Below are positions 1 to 6,310 of a DNA stretch of 9,919 nt, piece after piece (position 1 is the first letter of the stretch; every line of letters begins with the position of its first letter). The translations under genes were made by a program, and so were the position numbers. Under the pieces are notes generated by a model that saw only the letters and a list, made by a program, of their open reading frames with translations, was not told the origin of the DNA and did not search any database. The stretch spans positions 1 to 9,919 of the forward strand of contig JAEYNI010000311.1 of NCBI GenBank assembly GCA_023412635.1, in the 5' to 3' direction. Source of the stretch: Bacillota bacterium. GTDB taxonomy: Bacteria; Bacillota; Clostridia; Acetivibrionales; DSM-1351.

Positions 1-745
1 TGGCCTCCCATACCTTATCCGTGTGATAAACCTCGGTCAGCGCCGCAGTGGGGCAAACCTGCACACACTGTCCGCAATAGGTACAGGAGGACTCTACCAT
101 GGGTATGTTTGCAAAGGGTCCTACAAAGGAATTAAAGCCTCTGCTTATTCCAGAGAGAATTCCACAGGTTTGCACTTCATTACAAGCGGTCTCGCAGCGC
201 CTGCAATAGATACATTTGTTTGCATCCTTTACAATGGCATCGCTGGACATGTCCTTGGGATAGTTCATTCTCTCGCCTTCCCAGCGAATCTCTCTTACAT
301 TCAGCTCCTCTGCCAGAGACTGCAGCTCACATTCAAGGTTTTTGGGACAGGTAAAGCATTCGTTCGGATGATTTGAGAGCAACAGTTCCACTGCCATTCT
401 CCTTGAAGTTATGGCTCTTCTGGTATCTGTCCTGACTGCCATTCTGTCCTGGAGCTTTGTTACACAGGAGGGTACCAGCTTGTTTCGGTTATTGCGCTGA
501 TCCACCACTTCAACCATACAGACTCTGCAAGAGGCTGTTTTGTTATACAGCTGTAAATCGTGCAAATCCAGATGGCATAATGTAGGAATCCTTACACCTG
601 CGCGATGTGCAGCCTCTAGAATGGTAATTCCCTCGGGGACTGTCAGATCCTGATCATTAATTCGTACATTTATTCTCTTACTTGTGTTTGTCTGTTCGGT
701 TTCATCACTCTTCCTGCCTTTTTTATTATCAATTTTTACACTCAC
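1..745 (-). CDS. hydA: [FeFe] hydrogenase catalytic subunit HydA, N-terminal part (cut by window edge)
   Basis: This is the H2-forming or H2-oxidising subunit of a multimeric NADH-linked [FeFe] hydrogenase. Only its N-terminal 248 codons are in the window; the H-cluster domain lies to the left. Visible in order: a plant-type 2Fe-2S domain (about residues 24-110; Cys57, Cys73, Cys76, Cys94), a His-Cys3 4Fe-4S motif (His126, Cys130, Cys133, Cys139), and a two-cluster ferredoxin domain (Cys178/181/184/188 and Cys221/224/227/231). This arrangement is typical of HydA/HndD. The start is GTG at 745. An AGGAGG site at 753-758 directly follows the hydB stop, and the intergenic gap is 13 nt, so translation is probably coupled. 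It is the third gene of hydC-hydB-hydA. An extra cysteine (Cys194) follows the first ferredoxin motif. The family call is secure. The exact electron partners, NAD(P)H with or without ferredoxin, cannot be read from this part. Confidence 0.93.
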   Translation of the reverse strand, partial: MSVKIDNKKGRKSDETEQTNTSKRINVRINDQDLTVPEGITILEAAHRAGVRIPTLCHLDLHDLQLYNKTASCRVCMVEVVDQRNNRNKLVPSCVTKLQDRMAVRTDTRRAITSRRMAVELLLSNHPNECFTCPKNLECELQSLAEELNVREIRWEGERMNYPKDMSSDAIVKDANKCIYCRRCETACNEVQTCGILSGISRGFNSFVGPFANIPMVESSCTYCGQCVQVCPTAALTEVYHTDKVWEA

Positions 746-758
746 CTAAACACCTCCT

Positions 759-2486
759 TCAGGACCTGAGCCCGATTTTGTTTTTTGCTATATATTTTCC
801 TTCACCACGAGGATGATCCTCGTCCTCAATAAGCTCCAGATACTCGTCCCAAAAATATTTCATGGTACTTATAATAGGGTTCGGGGCTGTCTGGCACAAG
901 CCGCACAAGGCACTGTCCTTAACCATGTAGGCCAATTGCTTCATAGCATCCAGATCAGCCATTGTAGCTTTTCCCGAGGATATTTTATGCAGCATTTCAA
1001 AGAGCCGTTTTGTACCTATACGTCCCGGGTTACATTTCCCGCAGGCTTCATCCATAGTAAATTCCAGATAAAACTTGGCGATATTGACCATATTGTCATC
1101 TTCATCCATAACTATCATTCCGCCAGACCCCATCATACTGCCTATTTTGATAAGACTGTCGTAATCTATGGGCGTATCCAGATTTTCCTCAGTAATAACA
1201 CCTCCCGAAGGGCCTCCTGTCTGAACTGCTTTGAATTTCCTGCCACGTGGAATTCCTCCTCCAATATCAAAAATAATTTCACGGAGAGTAATACCCATTG
1301 GTACTTCCACAAGACCAACATTATTTATCTTTCCTGCAAGAGCAAAAACCTTGGTTCCTTTACTGTTCTCGGTACCCATTGAAGCAAACCAATCGGCACC
1401 CCTGTTCATGATAACCGGAATGTTTGCCAAGGTCTCCACATTATTTACACAGGTAGGACGACCCCAGAAGCCTTCTTCAGCGGGATATGGCGGCTTGTAG
1501 TTAGGTTCTCCCCTCTTCCCCTCACAGGAATTTATAAGGGCAGTCTCCTCACCGCACACAAAGGCTCCGGCTCCATATTTAAGCTTTACATCAAAATTAA
1601 AATCTGTACCGAAGATATTTTTACCCAGAAGTTCCACATCCCGTGCCTGCTGCAGTGCATTTGTAAGTCTGGCAATAGCAAGAGGATATTCTGCCCGAAT
1701 ATAGACGATACCCTTATTGGCACCTATGGCATAAGCTCCGATTGCCATAGCTTCAATGACGCTATGTGGATCACCCTCCAGAATGCTTCTGTCCATAAAT
1801 GCACCCGGATCACCTTCATCGGCATTGCATATAATGTATTTTTCCTCATTCTCCTGTTTACTGGTTATCTCCCATTTAAGACCCGTAGGGAAGCCTCCCC
1901 CTCCGCGTCCCCGAAGTCCTGATTTCTTTATATGGTCAATTACCTCCTGGGGTGACATTTGTGTTAATGCCCTGCCTAAAGCCTGATAGCCATCCATGGC
2001 AATATATTCATAAATATCCTCAGGATTTATCAGTCCGCAATTTCTTAAGGCTACTCGCATTTGTTTCTTATAAAAGGTCATCTCTTCCTGAGTGTGTACC
2101 TTTTCCTTCTTTTTAGGGTCTTCATAAAGAAGCCTTTCCACCTTTTTTCCATTAATCAGATAATCGTCCACAATATCCTTTGCATCCTTTGGACTCACTC
2201 TTACATAGAAGACATTATCAGGTTCTATTTTGACAATAGGTCCCTGTTCGCAAAAGCCGAAGCAGCCGGTTCTTATAACCTGAACCTTATCTGTCAAGCC
2301 TCTGGCTTTTAATATAAGTTCCAGATTCTTAACTACTTTATCGCTGTCATTGGCAAGGCAGCCGGTACCGCCGCAGACAAGTATGTTCCTGTTTGTTTGT
2401 GTTGTATCCCGGTGCTGTCTGATCTTGACTTTCTCTGAGGCCTCCTGCTTAACTCTATTAAGCTCTTCCAGGGATTTAATCTGCAT
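759..2486 (-). CDS. hydB: NuoF-like NADH/FMN subunit HydB of the [FeFe] hydrogenase, short variant
   Basis: This subunit binds FMN and NAD(H) and exchanges electrons with the iron-sulfur chain of the cytoplasmic hydrogenase. It has 575 residues. A thioredoxin-like 2Fe-2S domain lies at about 33-125 (Cys38, Cys43, Cys75, Cys79). The NuoF core has the glycine-rich RGRGGGGFPTG at 192-202, NADEGDPGAFMDR at 221-233 and GEETALIN at 312-319. An SLBB region and a C-terminal 4Fe-4S region follow. Two things are odd. The cluster motif reads Cys482-x2-Cys485-x2-Gly488 with the usual fourth ligand at Cys528, plus an unexpected Cys531. The chain also ends about 35 residues after Cys528, so the two-cluster ferredoxin tail often found in HydB is absent. 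The start is ATG 2486 with AAGGAGG at 2493-2499. An in-frame ATG at 2552 lies within hydC and lacks a comparable site. The gene overlaps hydC by 11 nt. Confidence 0.93.
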   Translation of the reverse strand: MQIKSLEELNRVKQEASEKVKIRQHRDTTQTNRNILVCGGTGCLANDSDKVVKNLELILKARGLTDKVQVIRTGCFGFCEQGPIVKIEPDNVFYVRVSPKDAKDIVDDYLINGKKVERLLYEDPKKKEKVHTQEEMTFYKKQMRVALRNCGLINPEDIYEYIAMDGYQALGRALTQMSPQEVIDHIKKSGLRGRGGGGFPTGLKWEITSKQENEEKYIICNADEGDPGAFMDRSILEGDPHSVIEAMAIGAYAIGANKGIVYIRAEYPLAIARLTNALQQARDVELLGKNIFGTDFNFDVKLKYGAGAFVCGEETALINSCEGKRGEPNYKPPYPAEEGFWGRPTCVNNVETLANIPVIMNRGADWFASMGTENSKGTKVFALAGKINNVGLVEVPMGITLREIIFDIGGGIPRGRKFKAVQTGGPSGGVITEENLDTPIDYDSLIKIGSMMGSGGMIVMDEDDNMVNIAKFYLEFTMDEACGKCNPGRIGTKRLFEMLHKISSGKATMADLDAMKQLAYMVKDSALCGLCQTAPNPIISTMKYFWDEYLELIEDEDHPRGEGKYIAKNKIGLRS

Positions 2487-3021
2487 ACCGTACCTCCTTT
2501 GTTCGGTATAAATCCAAAATACCGTCAATTTCCTCTTCCTTGACCCTTCCAAACACCTTTCCGTCTACCATTACCACAGGTGCCAGTCCACAGGCACCGA
2601 TACACCGTACATCCTTTATGGTGAAGATCCCGTCATCGGTGGTTTCATTAGCTTCAATTCCCAGCTTTTCCTTGAACTTTTCAAGTATTTTATCTGAACC
2701 TCTTACAAAGCACGCTGTACCCATACAAACGCTGATAGTATGCTTTCCGCTGGGTTTAGTACTAAAATAAGAGTAAAAGCTGACTACACCATAAACCTCT
2801 GCTCCGGGGATACCCAGCTTCCGTGCTATATAAAGCTGTACATCCCTGGGGAGATAACCGAAAATATGCTGTGCTTTGTGGAGAATTTCAATAAGTGCAC
2901 CTTTTGTTGTATCAAGACTTTCTATGAAGGCATTAAGTTCATCGTACTTGCTTTGGGGGAATTCTTCCCCTGTAGGCTTCATTACATCAATTTCCTGGGG
3001 CTTTGTTATTGTAACCACCAA
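2476..3021 (-). CDS. hydC: NuoE-like 2Fe-2S subunit HydC of the [FeFe] hydrogenase
   Basis: This is the small thioredoxin-fold 2Fe-2S electron-transfer subunit that partners the NuoF-like subunit, as NuoE does in complex I. A helical N-terminal domain (about 20-85, including GALIEILHKAQHIFGYLP and EVYGVVSFYSYF) is followed by the cluster domain. Its ligands are Cys99-x4-Cys104 and Cys140-x3-Cys144. Length is normal for the family. The start is uncertain. The longest frame begins with TTG at 3021, or GTG at 3018, with only a weak GAAAG upstream. ATG at 2982 has AGGAA about 9 nt upstream and would give a 168-residue protein starting MKPTGEEFPQ. Both leave the conserved domain intact. It is the first gene of the operon, downstream of a bidirectional terminator, and its end overlaps the hydB start. 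Confidence 0.93.
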   Translation of the reverse strand: MVVTITKPQEIDVMKPTGEEFPQSKYDELNAFIESLDTTKGALIEILHKAQHIFGYLPRDVQLYIARKLGIPGAEVYGVVSFYSYFSTKPSGKHTISVCMGTACFVRGSDKILEKFKEKLGIEANETTDDGIFTIKDVRCIGACGLAPVVMVDGKVFGRVKEEEIDGILDLYRTKEVRYAD

Positions 3022-3055
3022 CTTTCAAAATATTTGGATATTAATAAATATTCCA

Positions 3056-3064
3056 TTTATAGCA
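3056..3064 (-). promoter_or_regulatory. Candidate promoter of the hyd operon (extended -10)
   Basis: On the minus strand the bases read TGCTATAAA, matching an extended -10 (TGnTATAAT) with one mismatch. No good -35 is seen at 17 bases (AAACCT). It would start RNA near 3049, shortly before hydC. The short inverted repeat ATTCC-N3-GGAAT at 3064-3076 lies directly upstream and might be an operator. The gap between the terminator at 3141-3182 and hydC must hold a promoter, but this particular choice is tentative. Confidence 0.4.
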
Positions 3065-3140
3065 TTCCAAGGGAATTAAGGTTTAATACTAAAAACAAAA
3101 AAATATGCTATAACCTATTGTTTAGTGCTCATTTTACTCA

Positions 3141-3182
3141 AAAAAAATCACTTGGTACAATAATGTACAAAGTGATTTTTTT
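3141..3182 (-). terminator. Strong bidirectional intrinsic terminator
   Basis: Two 19-base arms (3141-3159 and 3164-3182) pair with one mismatch (3154/3169) around the loop ATAA. The stem core is ATCACTT-x-GTACA, flanked by seven A on one side and seven T on the other, so it can end transcripts in either direction. It lies 30 nt past the stop of the coiled-coil gene and isolates that gene from the hyd operon. No plus-strand gene is nearby, so the minus-strand role is the relevant one. Confidence 0.88.
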
Positions 3183-3211
3183 CAGAGTATAAAGTTTTAA
3201 AATAATTATGG

Positions 3212-3874
3212 CTATACAACCAAATTAATATGTTTTTTGAATTTATTTTTTATTTTACTTTTTCGGTTTTGTCTTTTTATAGAGGCAGCCTCTTGAATTT
3301 CTTCGTTGATACGGTTGTTTCTTCTGCGGACAGCCACCTTTGCAGCAGCACTACCGAGCTCGGCCGATTCCTTAATATCTCTGTTGATTTCCTCCGATTT
3401 TTCTGTAAGCTTACTGAAGCTGTGCCCTTCTCCCGATGAAGTAGCTTCACTTAAAGTCAAAGACACTCCTGACTTTTCAGTTATCCTCAACTCATTAAAT
3501 TTACAGCCGGCTGAAAGAAGCTTGTTGAAACTGTGTCTTTGCAGAGTAGCCTCATGTCTGGCAAGTATTTTCTCTTTCTCCCGAAATTTCTTCGCAGCTG
3601 CTACTTCATTTTTTAATCTCTCAATTTCAAGTTTTTTGCTCTTTTCTTCATATACTTCTCTCAAAATTTGTTGGTCTAAAGCAACTAATTCCATAAAAGC
3701 TTGTTTAGTATTATTATCAGAATTATCTGTTGATTTAAAACAATCTCCAGGAGTTGATGCGCTTTGATTTATTTTTTTCATCAGAACTTCGCGCTTTTCT
3801 CTAAGTCTGTCCAGAGAATTTCGGGGCTGTATTAAGGATAATAAATCATTCAAACCTTTTTCATTAACAATCAT
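3212..3874 (-). CDS. Hypothetical charged coiled-coil protein with basic C-terminus
   Basis: I do not recognise this 220-residue protein. It has no signal peptide and no membrane segment. Residues about 58-112 are rich in Glu, Lys, Leu and Ala and look like a coiled coil or long helix. A second helical stretch covers about 152-200. The last 20 residues are strongly basic (RQNRKSKIKNKFKKH), which could bind nucleic acid or an acidic surface. A short motif recurs: HSFNKL at 114-119 and HSFSKL at 151-156. The start is ATG 3874, supported by CGGAGT at 3881-3886 six bases upstream. It stands between a DUF362 gene (115 nt upstream) and a strong terminator. A TATACT at 3911-3916 could be a -10 element, but no -35 is convincing. 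The reading frame and start are well supported; the function is unknown. Confidence 0.75.
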   Translation of the reverse strand: MIVNEKGLNDLLSLIQPRNSLDRLREKREVLMKKINQSASTPGDCFKSTDNSDNNTKQAFMELVALDQQILREVYEEKSKKLEIERLKNEVAAAKKFREKEKILARHEATLQRHSFNKLLSAGCKFNELRITEKSGVSLTLSEATSSGEGHSFSKLTEKSEEINRDIKESAELGSAAAKVAVRRRNNRINEEIQEAASIKRQNRKSKIKNKFKKHINLVV

Positions 3875-3989
3875 ATCAACACTCCGTTACTTTATAACAT
3901 AGAGTTTAATAGTATAATTAAAATCTCTATACTTAATATCGGAATATTTAACAGTAAATTAAACAGGTATTTTACAAGCATTTCTAAAT

Positions 3990-5000
3990 CTACCTGAATA
4001 CCTCAACCATCTCTTCAGTGATATATGACAGCTCGTTTCTGTCCCAGGGACCGAATACTTCTTCCCCTATTTTAAGAATTGATCTGACATTTGTATCAAT
4101 GCCTATAAGCTTGTTAACATAGGCATCAAGGGTAACGATATCCTCGCTTCCAAGTATAATGCCCAAATTTTCAATTACATCATAATCAGTCCAAAGCATT
4201 TTATATTTATTATTACCTTCCTGACGGGTAACAGGTATATGATGTATTCCCTCGCATACACCCACTACCCTGAATAAAGCCTTATAAACCGTGATCATAT
4301 CAACTATACTTCTTGAAAGTCCTGTATCAAAATCACTTCCATGATAGAATTCCCTGTTGGGTACAGGTATAAGCCCAAACATATTCTTCATTGCCAAAGA
4401 TGAGAAGTTTGAAACTGACGGCAGATTGTATTTAATCTTTGAGTAGCTTATTAAAGGTAAATTTCTTAATTGGAATAGTTTATCCGGAATTGTCCCATAA
4501 AGTTCAGTATGGTTTATGGGCTTGTACTTCTCCTCCACCATTTTCTTAATCTGATCAGCTGGTACTGTTCTGCCCGACCACCATTCCTCGGTTATATTTA
4601 TATACTCTGCGTTGTATTTGGAAAGCAGCCTATCCATTCCGCTGGCTTCCATAAACCTCTGATCCTGTTCTTTCAGCCATTTCCAATGCTCATGCCCGTT
4701 TTGAGAATCAATCTTTATAGTACTGTCAGTCCTTCCGTACATGTAACTCTCAACAATATACTTCTTCCCCTCAATGGAAGCCAGCAGCGGCTCCAAGGAT
4801 TCCACATCGGTGTAAAATCCGTAGTCACCGGAAGTCCAGTTTGGTTTTATAATTATGCCGTTTCCACCCAACTCAAAATTACTCAAAAAAGTTTTCATAT
4901 CATTGTTACCTTTAATGTACTGATGTATTACTTTTCTCATACTAGCCTCCATATTTGATATTGATGTATTCATTTTATAATGAACAAATACAACCTTCAT
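3990..5000 (-). CDS. DUF362-family protein
   Basis: The 336-residue sequence shows the DUF362 pattern: the strand and loop GIIIKPNW (48-55), VESYMYGRTD (83-92), the segment LPLISYSKIKYN (181-192) followed by SLAMKNMFGLIP (201-212), then VVGVCEGIHH (245-254). No cysteine-rich ferredoxin motif is present, unlike some DUF362 proteins. The biochemical role of the family is not settled, so none is assigned. The start is ambiguous. ATG 5000 keeps the first predicted strand (VVFVHY), which the family normally has, but its nearest AGGAA lies about 12 nt away. ATG 4940 (residue 21) has a near-ideal GGAGG at 4946-4950 with a 5-nt spacer. A hairpin terminator at 5156-5176 separates it from the upstream gene, so it probably has its own promoter in 5001-5155, where I could not identify a clear one. 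Confidence 0.78.
   Translation of the reverse strand: MKVVFVHYKMNTSISNMEASMRKVIHQYIKGNNDMKTFLSNFELGGNGIIIKPNWTSGDYGFYTDVESLEPLLASIEGKKYIVESYMYGRTDSTIKIDSQNGHEHWKWLKEQDQRFMEASGMDRLLSKYNAEYINITEEWWSGRTVPADQIKKMVEEKYKPINHTELYGTIPDKLFQLRNLPLISYSKIKYNLPSVSNFSSLAMKNMFGLIPVPNREFYHGSDFDTGLSRSIVDMITVYKALFRVVGVCEGIHHIPVTRQEGNNKYKMLWTDYDVIENLGIILGSEDIVTLDAYVNKLIGIDTNVRSILKIGEEVFGPWDRNELSYITEEMVEVFR
4946..4950 (-). promoter_or_regulatory. Internal ribosome binding site that may set the DUF362 start
   Basis: The minus strand reads GGAGG, then CTAGT, then ATG at 4940. This is better placed than anything before the ATG at 5000. It either marks the real start, giving a protein 20 residues shorter, or a second translation start. 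Losing the first strand of the conserved domain argues against the short form being the only product. Confidence 0.45.
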
Positions 5001-5155
5001 TATAAAATTTGTTCCTACTTCTCATCTTCCCTTGTTGCTGTAGGTTATCCTGCAGAAAAAGCAGTACCTTAAGACAGATTTATCGAAAGCAGAGTCCATT
5101 ATTTAAGTGTTTGGTAAATAAGTTTTAATTGAGTAACAATATATTCAATAATTAA

Positions 5156-5176
5156 AGAGCAGGAAAATCCTGCTCT
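5156..5176 (-). terminator. Intrinsic terminator after the WYL-like gene
   Basis: A perfect 9-bp stem (AGAGCAGGA with TCCTGCTCT) closes a 3-base loop. On the minus strand the tract TTAATTATT follows. The U-run is interrupted but the position, 14 nt past the stop codon at 5190, is right for a terminator. Confidence 0.75.
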
Positions 5177-5189
5177 CATTACATGCAAA

Positions 5190-5411
5190 TTATTTGGCTA
5201 ACCTGTAATCATCATGTTTAAAGGATGCCGAAAGAATATTATCGATTTTGAATACCCTGTTCTGGTTTCTTAAAAAGCAGAACGCCTTAACATTGCCGTT
5301 ACTGATTTCATATACCCTTATGCTTCTTTCAGTTATTTCGGTATCCTTTAAATAAATAATATTTATAATTCTATTCCGTTCAAGAGAGGCTTTTAAAAAA
5401 TATTCCACCAT
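5190..5411 (-). CDS. Small stand-alone WYL-like domain protein behind a LexA-box promoter
   Basis: This is a 73-residue protein. The segment from about residue 13 to 66 (IINIIYL, then ERSIRVYEI, VKAFCFLRNQNRVFKIDNIL) resembles the ligand-sensing WYL domain: a first strand with I-x-Y, an aromatic-rich strand, and R-x-F-x-I/L-x-x-I near the end. It has no DNA-binding helix-turn-helix. The ATG at 5411 is preferred over the longer frame from 5525 for two reasons. GGTGAT at 5416-5421 is correctly spaced before it, and the promoter at 5472-5500 lies inside the longer frame, so RNA from it would begin after that start. The gene has its own promoter with an SOS operator and its own terminator, so it forms a one-gene unit. 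WYL domains are known as regulators that bind nucleotides or nucleic acids; the role of this one is inference. The WYL assignment is by eye. Confidence 0.65.
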   Translation of the reverse strand: MVEYFLKASLERNRIINIIYLKDTEITERSIRVYEISNGNVKAFCFLRNQNRVFKIDNILSASFKHDDYRLAK

Positions 5412-5471
5412 ATATATCACCAATACCCTAAAATGACAGCAGTCCAACCCTGTATATATCATGATGTTAAT

Positions 5472-5500
5472 ATAATATACCGAACATGTGTTCGTGTCAA
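5472..5500 (-). promoter_or_regulatory. Sigma-A type promoter of the WYL-like gene
   Basis: The minus strand has a perfect -35 TTGACA (5495-5500), a 17-base spacer and -10 TATTAT (5472-5477), one base from consensus. RNA would start near 5465, leaving a leader of about 54 nt before ATG 5411. The spacer contains the LexA box. The -35 lies only about 30 nt past the AIM24 stop codon, and no terminator is seen in between. Confidence 0.82.
5481..5494 (-). promoter_or_regulatory. LexA (SOS) box within the promoter spacer
   Basis: The 14 bases CGAACACATGTTCG on the minus strand fit the Gram-positive LexA/DinR operator consensus CGAACRNRYGTTYC at 13 of 14 positions. The two half sites CGAACA and TGTTCG are perfect inverted repeats. 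The box fills the -35/-10 spacer immediately after TTGACA, where bound LexA would block RNA polymerase. The expected behaviour is repression normally and induction on DNA damage through RecA-driven LexA cleavage. No second GAAC-N4-GTTC site was found by eye in the window. Confidence 0.85.
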
Positions 5501-5528
5501 GGGTATTGTTTAAGTAACAGTACAATCA

Positions 5529-6284
5529 TTAAACCACCGGTGCCAGCAGAATTCTCCCCGTACCTCTGTAAACATTAACTAAACCTTCTCCTGAAACAGC
5601 AGAGCCTAAAAGGCTTTTACTTGATTTTTCAACTCTGAAATCAAGTGTATCCGACCATGCAATAGCATAGTTTCCGTCTATTTTGACTTCATCATTTTGA
5701 AGAACAAATTCAATGAGCTCATTTCTCGGTACGGGACTCTCGAGCACAGCAACTCCCTGTCCTCTAAGGCACAGATTAAATAAACCCTCATTACCGAGTA
5801 AGGCAGAGGAGAGATTTGATCTGGCTACAACAGTTTGCTGTATTTTTGATTCACATGCAAGGAACAATCCATCGTCCAGTACCAATCCACCCCAATCCGA
5901 TACTTCCTCAAGCAGAATGTGCTTATATGTGGGTTCCAGCATAAGTAAACCGTTTCCCTGGTATTTAGGTTTTATAGCTGATTCTTTAGTCACTTTTGAG
6001 GATAGAGCTTTTCCGAGAAGATCACCAAAGCCCTTAACATCGGCTGCCATGCCGACTGCACCTGCAGTCCACTGCATAGCACCGGCACTTATTGTATAGG
6101 CGCTATTGTTAAGTTCTATTAAGACCTGTCTTTTTCTAACATTCATTTCTGAAGCATAATACATAGCCATAGCATTTTCCGCATTTACGCTTATATCTTT
6201 TTTATATTCCAGAACCTTGACTTCACCTTTGCTCTCAATTACCTCAATGTTTTTGTTCTCATAAAGGTTTTTACATGTTACCAT
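5529..6284 (-). CDS. AIM24-family protein
   Basis: This is a 251-residue beta-rich soluble protein of the AIM24 (PF01987-type) family. Family-like features are KYQGNGLLMLEP (107-118), the glycine turn GNEGLFNLCLRGQGVAVLES (164-183) and a second copy near the C-terminus, GEGLVNVYRGTGRILLAP (232-249). Repeated G-x-G turns of this kind build its beta-barrel-like fold. No signal peptide or membrane helix is visible. Bacterial members have no agreed biochemical role; the name comes from a yeast mitochondrial inner-membrane protein. The start is ATG 6284, with a GGGGG-rich site at 6294-6298. It begins 26 nt after the NiaP-like transporter stop, so the two are probably on one transcript. It ends about 30 nt before the LexA-controlled promoter. 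Confidence 0.85.
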   Translation of the reverse strand: MVTCKNLYENKNIEVIESKGEVKVLEYKKDISVNAENAMAMYYASEMNVRKRQVLIELNNSAYTISAGAMQWTAGAVGMAADVKGFGDLLGKALSSKVTKESAIKPKYQGNGLLMLEPTYKHILLEEVSDWGGLVLDDGLFLACESKIQQTVVARSNLSSALLGNEGLFNLCLRGQGVAVLESPVPRNELIEFVLQNDEVKIDGNYAIAWSDTLDFRVEKSSKSLLGSAVSGEGLVNVYRGTGRILLAPVV

Positions 6285-6310
6285 TTGGATTTCCCCCTTT
6301 TATTTAATAA

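Noticed and set aside
813..1382. Long plus-strand open frame (189 codons) opposite hydB
   Set aside because: It lies wholly antisense to the conserved NuoF-like core, has no recognisable protein features, and is explained by codon bias of the minus-strand gene.
2487..2552. Longer start (2552) for HydB, giving 597 residues
   Set aside because: The extension lies inside hydC, is unlike the family N-terminus, and the AAGGAGG before 2486 clearly marks the start.
3080..3105. Possible Rex (redox) operator upstream of hydC
   Set aside because: TTGTTTTTA is followed by ATTAAAC rather than TTAACAA, so only one half site resembles the Rex consensus.
2740..3192. Plus-strand open frame crossing the hydC promoter region and the terminator
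   Set aside because: It overlaps conserved HydC codons and runs through a strong terminator hairpin, so it is not a plausible gene.
3306..3767. Plus-strand open frame (153 codons) opposite the coiled-coil gene
   Set aside because: It is serine and leucine rich, as expected from the reverse strand of a Lys/Glu-rich gene, and has no ribosome binding site of note.
4509..4958. Plus-strand open frame (149 codons) opposite the DUF362 gene
   Set aside because: The minus-strand DUF362 protein is clearly the coding one; the antisense product matches nothing.
5412..5525. Longer start (5525) for the WYL-like gene, giving 111 residues
   Set aside because: The extra N-terminal residues are translated from the promoter and LexA box themselves, so RNA from that promoter could not encode them. 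A good ribosome binding site precedes 5411.
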